From a virus: a stretch of DNA of 27,178 bases. The notes under the pieces were generated by a model. The model worked only from the letters and a program-made list of their open reading frames with translations. It searched no databases and had not been told where the DNA came from. Position 1 is the stretch's first letter; each line of letters starts with the position of its first letter. Made by a program: the position numbers and the translations under genes. The DNA is taken from the IMG/VR virus record IMGVR_UViG_3300036908_000040, positions 1 to 27,178 of that record. One strand, written 5' to 3'. Shown here piece by piece: positions 13,985 to 19,950 of the stretch.

Positions 13985-14002
13985 ATGTTTCACGTGAAAC
14001 AT
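13985..14002. promoter_or_regulatory. parS-like palindrome, copy 4
   Basis: Exact ATGTTTCACGTGAAACAT, three bases beyond the SSB stop codon. With copy 3 it fills nearly the whole 67-base gap between two co-directional genes. Confidence 0.85.
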
Positions 14003-14005
14003 TTT

Positions 14006-14869
14006 TCATGCTTGCATATAACCGAGCTGGATTAATTGTGTGTCCGTCCAACCCGCTGAAATGTACTGTGCGTAAGACACGCCATTGGCCGCAGGTAACA
14101 TAATACGACCGGGAGCAGGAGCCGATGGTGTCGGAACCGGCGCAGGTATTAGGATGCCAGGATAAGGTTCGATCATTTCCGGTGCGGCGGGGACGGGAAC
14201 GGGCGCAGGTATATAAGGGGGAGGCGTCGGCATTTGAAAAGCCGTTGTAACCGGGGTGGCACTCGCGCCTGCGGGTAACGCTTGGCCGCCAAATCCCACA
14301 GATTTCGGATCAGCCCCCAGCACGATACGTTGACCATATCCTGAGCGCGCAATCATACTATGATTTAGATAAACACCCGGCTGCTGATTGCTTTTGTTAT
14401 CTTCAACATAACCATAAACCTGTATGTAATCGCCGAGCTGTATCGCATTAGGTTCTATCAGGGGAAGCGTGCCATTTTCGTTAAATAGGCTAGGCGCAAA
14501 AGCACCAGAAAATTTTAATATCCAATTTTTCGGAAAGCCCTCATTATCCGATGGTCGTTTACCCTGTGAATTAGGTATTAAACTGTCACCATCCACAACT
14601 TTCCAAGCAAAAGTGGGACTATTAGCGCGACCGTCAGGAAATCCTGCCTGCCCAGCTTCCCATATTTTTTTCCCCCACTCGGTTTGGTTCCAGTGCGTCT
14701 CACCTTTTTTTCCTAAGGCTAATGCAAACCAAAAGTTAACGCGAGGCTGGCCGAGATTAGCGCCGGATTTATAGACGAGCGGTTTATTTTCGGCGTCAGT
14801 AGTAGCGCCGCTATATAGAGACCCTTGAACCAAACGACCAATGGGGGTTAATAATTCACATCTACTCAT
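14006..14869 (-). CDS. Single-stranded DNA-binding protein, Enc34-like
   Basis: 287 residues. Residues about 1-190 match the Enc34-type phage SSB: LTPIGRLVQGSLYSGATTD, GQPRVNFWFALALGKKGE, FAWKVVDGDS, NWILKFSGAFAP, then QVYGYVED and QPGVYLNHSMIARSGYG. A Pro/Ala-rich linker (about 200-255) leads to the C-terminal motif YISAGWTDTQLIQLGYM, a short tail seen in other phage replication proteins. It protects single-stranded DNA at the fork and probably contacts the polymerase encoded next. ATG at 14869 has AAGGAC about nine bases upstream. It is the first gene after an operator-bearing promoter. Confidence 0.85.
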   Translation of the reverse strand: MSRCELLTPIGRLVQGSLYSGATTDAENKPLVYKSGANLGQPRVNFWFALALGKKGETHWNQTEWGKKIWEAGQAGFPDGRANSPTFAWKVVDGDSLIPNSQGKRPSDNEGFPKNWILKFSGAFAPSLFNENGTLPLIEPNAIQLGDYIQVYGYVEDNKSNQQPGVYLNHSMIARSGYGQRIVLGADPKSVGFGGQALPAGASATPVTTAFQMPTPPPYIPAPVPVPAAPEMIEPYPGILIPAPVPTPSAPAPGRIMLPAANGVSYAQYISAGWTDTQLIQLGYMQA

Positions 14870-14896
14870 ATTTAAATGTCCTTAGTTAAAAATGAT

Positions 14897-14925
14897 ATTA
14901 TATGCTATCTTGTCTTATAATACAA
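14897..14925 (-). promoter_or_regulatory. Sigma70 promoter of the SSB-polymerase operon
   Basis: On the minus strand: -35 TTGTAT (14920-14925), 17-base spacer, -10 TATAAT (14897-14902). Predicted transcription start is near 14890, about 21 bases before the SSB start codon. Confidence 0.8.
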
Positions 14926-14928
14926 GAT
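14907..14928. promoter_or_regulatory. Operator ATCTTG-N10-CAAGAT, copy 2
   Basis: Same 22-base inverted repeat as at 11659, in the same position relative to -35 and -10. Two such sites at two promoters point to co-regulation by one dimeric DNA-binding protein. Confidence 0.7.
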
Positions 14929-14936
14929 GTATTTTG

Positions 14937-15341
14937 CTAGTTATCCACATTTTCAGTGGATAGTCTAAAAATTTCCTGTTTTATCAAGGGGGTAATATGA
15001 CGCAAGGGAAGACTGCAAAAAATACCTTCAAGTGCGGCCTCAACCAGCGGAGAAAACTCGCCCGACCCGAGAACGGTGGAGCGCAACGTGGCTAAACATT
15101 TCGAACATAAGACCTCGCGAAATACATACTCCCCTTGCTGCGCTTGAAACGTTAAGTACCAGAGGGCTTTTTTTAAGTCCTCTATCCCGTTCTTTGACGT
15201 GTAACGCCACAGGTGTTTTACAGCGTTACCTATGCAAAAATTTTGGTTTTTAACGATATCAATACACTCAACGTGTTTTCCGCAACTGCAAAAAACATCA
15301 TTAGCGGCGTAGTGCGGCGGGTGGTTTATCATATCAATCAT
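14937..15341 (-). CDS. DUF3310 (SaV-like) phage protein
   Basis: 134 residues. The N-terminal half is a clear DUF3310 domain: NHPPHYAAN, then ECIDIVKNQNFCIGNAVKHL and IEDLKKALWYL. Many phage replication operons carry this small helical domain. It has been linked to nucleotide metabolism, but the biochemical role is unsettled. The C-terminal half (FREVLCSKCLATLRS and onward) holds a CSKC pair and is not typical. The start overlaps the upstream 47-residue gene by eight bases. On the mRNA a 6-bp hairpin (15342-15371, GCCGGA/TCCGGC) ends directly at the ATG and holds the GAGTGAG ribosome site in its loop. Confidence 0.8.
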   Translation of the reverse strand: MIDMINHPPHYAANDVFCSCGKHVECIDIVKNQNFCIGNAVKHLWRYTSKNGIEDLKKALWYLTFQAQQGEYVFREVLCSKCLATLRSTVLGSGEFSPLVEAALEGIFCSLPLRHITPLIKQEIFRLSTENVDN

Positions 15342-15477
15342 GCCGGAGACTCACTCGGATGAACTTCCGGCATCGTCTACAGTAGACCTGTATCAGGCGT
15401 CCTTGCAAATCGCAATCCCGAGTAATCGCGGGTTCAAGCTTATGATTTAAAAAAAAGCATACTATTTTATTCCACAT
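15334..15477 (-). CDS. 47-residue Cys-containing small phage protein
   Basis: MWNKIVCFFLNHKLEPAI, then RDCDLQGRLIQVYCRRCRKF and IRVSLRHD. Evidence for a real gene is strong translation context: GGAGG five bases before ATG, start inside the end of the DUF2800 gene, stop inside the start of DUF3310. Four Cys (Cys7, Cys22, and the pair in YCRRC) and two His could bind one zinc ion. The basic tail suggests nucleic-acid contact. No named family; role inferred only from its place in the replication operon. Confidence 0.6.
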   Translation of the reverse strand: MWNKIVCFFLNHKLEPAITRDCDLQGRLIQVYCRRCRKFIRVSLRHD

Positions 15478-16549
15478 GGTTCCCTCCAAATATTTTACGC
15501 GGTAAATTCCCATGAACTTCCGTTAACTTTAACGCCCCAAACCTATATTCTGCCAGACTTTTTAAAATCTTTTCAGGCAATTTTTGTTTTCGAACTTGTG
15601 CAGGTGTGAGTATCTCTTGCGGTTTCTTAACATCAATCCCAAATAACGCCGCGGTTTCGATAATGTCTTCAACGCTAGCTTTCCAATACTCACGCCCGTT
15701 TCCTAATTCTAGGCGAAAATTAGTAACAGCTTCGCCCTGCCTTATTTTATATTTCGCCTCCTCTTCAAGCCCGGTAATGCGTGCGTCCAACAGATCCGCC
15801 GCGTGTTTTAAATATTTTAATTCTTGTCCGACCTCAGACGCGGTTAATTCCACGGAAGTATTCGGGGTACTCATAGTCGTATATTCAAGCGTAGTTTTTT
15901 GTAGCGCAGGGCAAGCGTGGCGGGCACGACAGTTAGAACATTCGGGGTTAGGGTTACATTGTGCGTTTGATTGCATCGCCGCGTTTTCTTGTATCAGTAA
16001 TTTTTCAAAGTAGGACCTTAACTCAGAAACCGAGATAGTCCAGCTATTAACTTTTTTAGCGGAGGAATAACAACGAGGCTGTACTATTACAAACGTAATT
16101 TTAGACATCTTAACGCTTTTATATTGACTAGATACTAGTCCGGCCGCGTATTCCAAAAGCTGCCAGTTTTCAAAAACTTCGACATATCCATGACCGAATT
16201 TATAATCAAACACATATAACGTGTCTTTATGATTTATGTGATAATCCGGTGTACCCCAGCAGTCTGGATGTATTATTGAAATATCAACACGGCTTTCAAT
16301 ATTCTGCCCCCGTATTCCAAAGGGTTCTATTGTACCGCGGTATAGCGTAGCGCCTTCAATCATTTCCTCAGTTACGCCGAGTTCATCTATCGTATCCCCA
16401 AGCAATGCCGCCGCCGCGACTCGATGCGCGAGTTCACCCTCTCGTGCGTGTGGAGAATCCTCACGTTCCGGGTATTTTTCCTCAAGCGCACGAGACCCCG
16501 GACACGCTACACGCCGCGCCGCGCTTGATGGTGCCAGTCTAGCGTGCAT
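15467..16549 (-). CDS. DUF2800 phage exonuclease-like protein (RecB/Cas4 fold with Fe-S cysteines)
   Basis: 360 residues from MHARLAPSSAARRVACPGS, a start with GGAG ten bases upstream; an ATG ten codons earlier lacks this. PD-(D/E)XK motifs: AREGELAHRV near residue 40, GTPDYHI (Asp102) and VFDYKFGHG (Asp115, Lys117), then ENWQLLEYA. Cys16 with Cys204, Cys207 and Cys213 (in ECSNCRARHACP) is the split four-Cys set of RecB/AddB/Cas4-type Fe-S nucleases. It probably trims DNA ends in phage recombination together with the SSB. The C-terminal ~140 residues are helical. It overlaps the upstream gene by 11 bases and the 47-residue gene by 11. Confidence 0.85.
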   Translation of the reverse strand: MHARLAPSSAARRVACPGSRALEEKYPEREDSPHAREGELAHRVAAAALLGDTIDELGVTEEMIEGATLYRGTIEPFGIRGQNIESRVDISIIHPDCWGTPDYHINHKDTLYVFDYKFGHGYVEVFENWQLLEYAAGLVSSQYKSVKMSKITFVIVQPRCYSSAKKVNSWTISVSELRSYFEKLLIQENAAMQSNAQCNPNPECSNCRARHACPALQKTTLEYTTMSTPNTSVELTASEVGQELKYLKHAADLLDARITGLEEEAKYKIRQGEAVTNFRLELGNGREYWKASVEDIIETAALFGIDVKKPQEILTPAQVRKQKLPEKILKSLAEYRFGALKLTEVHGNLPRKIFGGNHVE

Positions 16550-17300
16550 TTTTAATAATCTCCTTGAGCAAACCCGCAATTACCGGGATTTTATCGGGGT
16601 GTTCAGAAACCGCAGGAATGGTATTAAATCCAAATTTATGCAAAACTTCCATTATCTGCGTTCTGTCTATTTTTCCGCTGGCAGTAGCATCAATTATTAT
16701 TTCCATTAATTCTGAAAATTCCATAGGCGCGAGAACCTCAGGTTTGGAAGGGGGCGGAGGTACTTCGGGAGGGGTAGGAATACCTAAAAAACTATTTTCA
16801 ACCTCTGCTACAATTCGCGGGGGAGCGTCGCGTAGATAACGCCATGACCCGTCCTTGTTTTTAGTTTTTACACGTGTGTGTATGCGCTCGTTCCACGGAA
16901 ATCCGCGGCTGTCTAACCCTTCACCGCGCTTGGGTTTTACGGGAGGCGGCGGCGACGGCGGTTCAACAGCCGTTGTTTCCGAACTTTGAACGGGATCTAC
17001 CCAAACACCCTCGTTAAAGGGCGATAACACCTTAAAGTCCGCGGTAGGAACCTCCTCGTCTTTGAACGGCGAAAAAGGCGTTACGGGTATCGGTGTGTCC
17101 AACCACTCTCCGGGAACTAGGGTGCCAGCAGGTATACTAACAGGCGTGCCCGGAACCATGGCGTCCTCAGGTATAATGCATTTAATCGTCCTAGACTCCG
17201 CCTCCGGTGTATCTTCGGTAAAAGATAATAAATATTCAGCAATGCCACGCAAGGCTTTTTTATCCGTTGAATCCGGGTCGGTTATCTCAATTCTTATCAC
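16539..17300 (-). CDS. Conserved phage protein with PWxERIH motif, unknown function
   Basis: 253 residues from a GTG at 17300, with GGAG eight bases upstream. The longer frame from ATG at 17363 would begin upstream of the predicted transcription start, so I reject it. Centre: Pro-rich linker (PPSPPPPVKP), then GLDSRGFPWNERIHTRVKTK and KDGSWRYLRD, a block I have seen in many phage replication-region proteins of unknown role. A second Pro-rich linker precedes a helical C-terminus (DRTQIMEVLHKFGFNTIPAV). The first gene of the minus-strand operon starting at the divergent promoters; it couples to the DUF2800 nuclease. It may be an adaptor for recombination. Confidence 0.75.
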   Translation of the reverse strand: MIRIEITDPDSTDKKALRGIAEYLLSFTEDTPEAESRTIKCIIPEDAMVPGTPVSIPAGTLVPGEWLDTPIPVTPFSPFKDEEVPTADFKVLSPFNEGVWVDPVQSSETTAVEPPSPPPPVKPKRGEGLDSRGFPWNERIHTRVKTKNKDGSWRYLRDAPPRIVAEVENSFLGIPTPPEVPPPPSKPEVLAPMEFSELMEIIIDATASGKIDRTQIMEVLHKFGFNTIPAVSEHPDKIPVIAGLLKEIIKNAR

Positions 17301-17317
17301 GCTACTTGCTCCACAAT

Positions 17318-17346
17318 TTGACAAAAACCTATAATATCCCCATAAT
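17318..17346 (+). promoter_or_regulatory. Sigma70 promoter for the helicase-primase operon
   Basis: TTGACA (17318-17323), 17-base spacer, CATAAT (17341-17346). It overlaps a divergent promoter on the other strand. Predicted start near 17353, leaving a short leader before ATG 17378. Confidence 0.75.
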
Positions 17347-17360
17347 GCATTATCTGTCAA
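17331..17360 (-). promoter_or_regulatory. Sigma70 promoter for the DUF2800-DUF3310 operon
   Basis: Minus strand: TTGACA (17355-17360), 18-base spacer, TATTAT (17331-17336). Start near 17324, about 24 bases before the GTG at 17300. It shares nearly all its bases with the plus-strand promoter, so only one can be occupied at a time. Confidence 0.75.
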
Positions 17361-17377
17361 CAACAGCAGTACATTAC

Positions 17378-19000
17378 ATGCGATTAAGAGATTACCAAAT
17401 AAAAGCCGTGCACGATATCTACGCGAATTGGGCGAATGGTCATAAAAACGTCATGCTACAACTGGCAACCGGCGGGGGCAAAACTGTGATTATGAGTCAC
17501 ATACTAGCAAACCATCACGGGTATAGCGTGGCAATCGCACACCGTTTGGAATTGGTTAGTCAAATATCCCTAACCCTCGCACGTTTTGGCATCCAGCATA
17601 ATATCATCGCGCAAAAAGCTACAATACGAGAAATTATCAGCACGCATTTATTAGAGTTTAAAAAATCCTGGTATGATCCGCTGGCGCTATGTCAGGTCGC
17701 GGCGGTTGATACGTTAATACGTTTGCCCGAGCATAGCGCATGGTTTAAACAAGTTACGCTGGTCGTACAAGATGAAGGGCATCATGTTCTTAAAAAAAAT
17801 AAATGGGGTAAAGCGGCGTCATTATTTCCAAACGCTAGGGGGCTATACCCTACGGCAACCGTGTGTCGCTCAGACGGCAAAGGCTTAGGGAGGCATTCAG
17901 ACGGCCTTGCGGATGCGCTAGTGTGCGGCGTAACGATGCGCGATTTAATCTTACAGGGTTCATTATGTGATTACCGTATTTTTGCGCCCCCGAGCGACTT
18001 GGACTTATCAAACGTAACGATTACCGCCGGAGGCGACTACAGCGCGCCCAAGCTTAGAACCGCGGTACACAAATCAAAAATAACCGGGGATGTAGTCGAG
18101 CATTATTTGAAAATAGCACCCGGCAAATTGGGTGTAACTTTTGCGGTAGATATTCAAGCGGCTACAGATATCGCGTTAGAATTTAAAAAACACGGGGTTC
18201 CCGCGGAGGTTATCAGTAGCAAAACGCCCGACCTGTTACGTTATACCTTAATGCACAAGTTTAAGAACCGAGAAATATTACAACTAGTCAATGTGGATAT
18301 CCTCGGCGAGGGGGTAGACGTCCCAGCAATTGAAGTAATTAGCATGGCGCGACCAACACAATCCTATACTGTTTTTGCCCAGCAGTTCGGCCGAAGCCTG
18401 CGCCCACTGCCGGGCAAAGAGCACGCCCTTATTATCGACCACGTTAATAACTGCATGCGCCATGGATTACCGGACGCACCACGAAACTGGTCGCTAGATG
18501 CGAGAGAACGCAAAGCGCGTAACGCACCGGATGACGTAGTACCCCTAAAAACCTGCTTAAAATGCTACGCGGTATATACGCGGAGATACAAATCATGCCC
18601 CCATTGCGGCCATTACTCGCCGCCAACTTTTAGGGGATTACCGGAGTTTGTAGACGGGGACTTGACCGAACTTGATGAAAAAACGCTGTCACGTTTGCGC
18701 GGAGAAATTGCACGCATTGACGGCCAGGCGCATCCGCCTGCGCACCTAGCGCCCTATATCCAGCAAGCAATTATTACTAAGCATCAAGCCCGAAGCGATG
18801 CACAGCATAACTTGCGGGCTAATATAGCGATGTGGGCGGGATATTTAAAGCATTCAGGTAACGAAGATTCGGAGATATATAGACAGTTCTACTTTAATTT
18901 TAACACGGATGTACTTACCGCGCAAACGTTAAACGTGGCGGATGCTATTGTATTATCAGACAGAATACTCTACGCTATCGAGGACTTAAAACCAATATAA
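17378..19000 (+). CDS. SF2 DNA helicase/ATPase (DEAD/DEAH, RadD/Res-like) with zinc ribbon
   Basis: 540 residues from MRLRDYQIKAV, the usual SF2 N-terminal Q-like start. In-frame ATGs upstream lie in or before the promoter. Walker A LATGGGKT (Lys35), DEGHH (132-136) as motif II, TAT (159-161) as motif III, GEGVDVPAIE and QQFGRSLRP (Arg339, Arg342) as motifs V and VI. A four-Cys zinc ribbon follows (Cys393, Cys396, Cys407, Cys410). ATP-driven unwinding or branch migration in phage DNA replication or repair. No strong ribosome site is seen before ATG 17378, with the leader only about 25 bases. First gene of the plus-strand replication operon. Confidence 0.88.
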   Translation: MRLRDYQIKAVHDIYANWANGHKNVMLQLATGGGKTVIMSHILANHHGYSVAIAHRLELVSQISLTLARFGIQHNIIAQKATIREIISTHLLEFKKSWYDPLALCQVAAVDTLIRLPEHSAWFKQVTLVVQDEGHHVLKKNKWGKAASLFPNARGLYPTATVCRSDGKGLGRHSDGLADALVCGVTMRDLILQGSLCDYRIFAPPSDLDLSNVTITAGGDYSAPKLRTAVHKSKITGDVVEHYLKIAPGKLGVTFAVDIQAATDIALEFKKHGVPAEVISSKTPDLLRYTLMHKFKNREILQLVNVDILGEGVDVPAIEVISMARPTQSYTVFAQQFGRSLRPLPGKEHALIIDHVNNCMRHGLPDAPRNWSLDARERKARNAPDDVVPLKTCLKCYAVYTRRYKSCPHCGHYSPPTFRGLPEFVDGDLTELDEKTLSRLRGEIARIDGQAHPPAHLAPYIQQAIITKHQARSDAQHNLRANIAMWAGYLKHSGNEDSEIYRQFYFNFNTDVLTAQTLNVADAIVLSDRILYAIEDLKPI

Positions 19001-19011
19001 GGGAAGATAAC

Positions 19012-19380
19012 ATGCGATCAGAAATTGCTATTTTAAACGATGTACGGTTAGAAGCAAGTGAGTTAGGCATAAAATTATGGCGTAATAATTTGGGCGCGAC
19101 ATATACAAGTCATGGCGACTTTATACGCTATGGCTTAGCTAACGATTCAGTCGCGCTTAACGCCGTCCTAAAATCCTCGGACTTAATAGGAATTCGACCA
19201 ATTGTTATCACATCCAAACACCTGGGCATGACCATAGGGCAATTCGTAAGCCGTGAAATTAAATTTCAAGGTTGGCAATTTCGGGGAACAGACCGAGAAA
19301 TAGCGCAAAAAAGATGGATTGACTTAATACAGTCTCATGGCGGAGACGCAAAGTTTGTAACTGAAAGGGGATCGTTTTGA
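19012..19380 (+). CDS. VRR-NUC domain nuclease
   Basis: 122 residues. The C-terminal half carries the VRR-NUC signature VSREIKFQGWQFRGTDRE, followed by AQKRWIDLIQSHGGDAKFVT. Catalytic candidates of the PD-(D/E)XK fold are Asp57 (SSDLIG), Glu82 and Lys84 (REIK). Stand-alone VRR-NUC proteins beside a helicase are common in phages and are thought to process branched DNA. The N-terminal half (KLWRNNLGATYTSHGDFIRY) contains the substrate-side residues usual for phage members. Ribosome site GGGAAG lies shortly before ATG, 11 bases after the helicase stop. Confidence 0.88.
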   Translation: MRSEIAILNDVRLEASELGIKLWRNNLGATYTSHGDFIRYGLANDSVALNAVLKSSDLIGIRPIVITSKHLGMTIGQFVSREIKFQGWQFRGTDREIAQKRWIDLIQSHGGDAKFVTERGSF

Positions 19381-19607
19381 ATCACATAAAATCTATAACG
19401 GATGAAGGAAAAGCCTGGTGCGGCGAAACATTGGGACTCGAGTTTTATTTCAAATCGCTGGATGCAACCGCAATGAATGGCCTGTTTTTAGAGGAACGAT
19501 ACCCTTGCGGTCGTTGCCTTAATTTAGTAATTGAGGCGCTTTTAAAAAATAGAGGGCACAAAAATGAAACAGAAAGCCGGGCGGCCAAAGAGCACGCTGG
19601 AAGATAA
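19377..19607 (+). CDS. Small CxxC protein, unknown function (TTG start)
   Basis: 76 residues from TTG at 19377, which overlaps the VRR-NUC stop; AAAGGGG lies six bases before. It reads AWCGETLGLEFYFKSLD, then FLEERYPCGRCLNLVIEALL, with a basic polar end. One CGRC pair plus an upstream Cys may bind metal. Its last 44 bases overlap the following HTH gene in another frame. No family recognised. The tight overlaps on both sides support a real, coupled gene. Confidence 0.55.
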   Translation: MNHIKSITDEGKAWCGETLGLEFYFKSLDATAMNGLFLEERYPCGRCLNLVIEALLKNRGHKNETESRAAKEHAGR

Positions 19608-19938
19608 AGCTCTAAAAATCCAGCCAAAAATTAAACGCCCAAAATGTAAACCGGACGAAAAACATATAAGGCGCGCGGAGTTACTAAAAGACTTGCTTGC
19701 ACTTGCTTTAAAAATCGGATTAAAAAACGTAACAGGCTATAATTTCCAACAACATTACGGGATTCAACACAGCGTAATGGCTTTTTATTTCGGAACTTTC
19801 GAAAAAGCAAGGGCGCGGGTATTGGATATTGCGATAGAAAAGGAGATTATACCTATCCTGGCTGAGTACGTGGCCGAGAAAAAGGACGTGTTCCCATTCG
19901 AACTAAAAATGAAAATTTTTAGTCACTTAACAAATTAA
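19564..19938 (+). CDS. Small HTH protein, TetR-N-like
   Basis: 124 residues. A basic N-terminus (KQKAGRPKSTLEDK, KIQPKIKRPKCKPDEKH) precedes a TetR-type HTH: LLALALKIGLKNVTGYNFQ, then HYGIQHSVMAFYFGTFEKA. The recognition-helix part (SVMAFYFGTFEKAR) matches TetR-family spacing. The C-terminal ligand domain is missing, leaving one helix pair. It is a DNA-binding protein and a plausible regulator, possibly of the ATCTTG-N10-CAAGAT operators or the iterons, but no link is shown. Ribosome site GAGGG lies eight bases before ATG. It sits directly before the primase-helicase. Confidence 0.65.
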   Translation: MKQKAGRPKSTLEDKALKIQPKIKRPKCKPDEKHIRRAELLKDLLALALKIGLKNVTGYNFQQHYGIQHSVMAFYFGTFEKARARVLDIAIEKEIIPILAEYVAEKKDVFPFELKMKIFSHLTN

Positions 19939-19950
19939 AGGACTATATTT

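Noticed and set aside
15375-15387. GTCTAC-A-GTAGAC inverted repeat as an operator
   Set aside because: Single short copy inside the 47-residue gene, no promoter nearby; likely chance.
16539-17363. Longer frame of the conserved phage protein from ATG 17363
   Set aside because: The start would lie upstream of the predicted transcription start at about 17324; GTG 17300 has GGAG eight bases before.
17267-19000. Longer helicase frame from 17267
   Set aside because: It would begin before the promoter at 17318 and inside the opposite gene; ATG 17378 gives the family's usual N-terminus.
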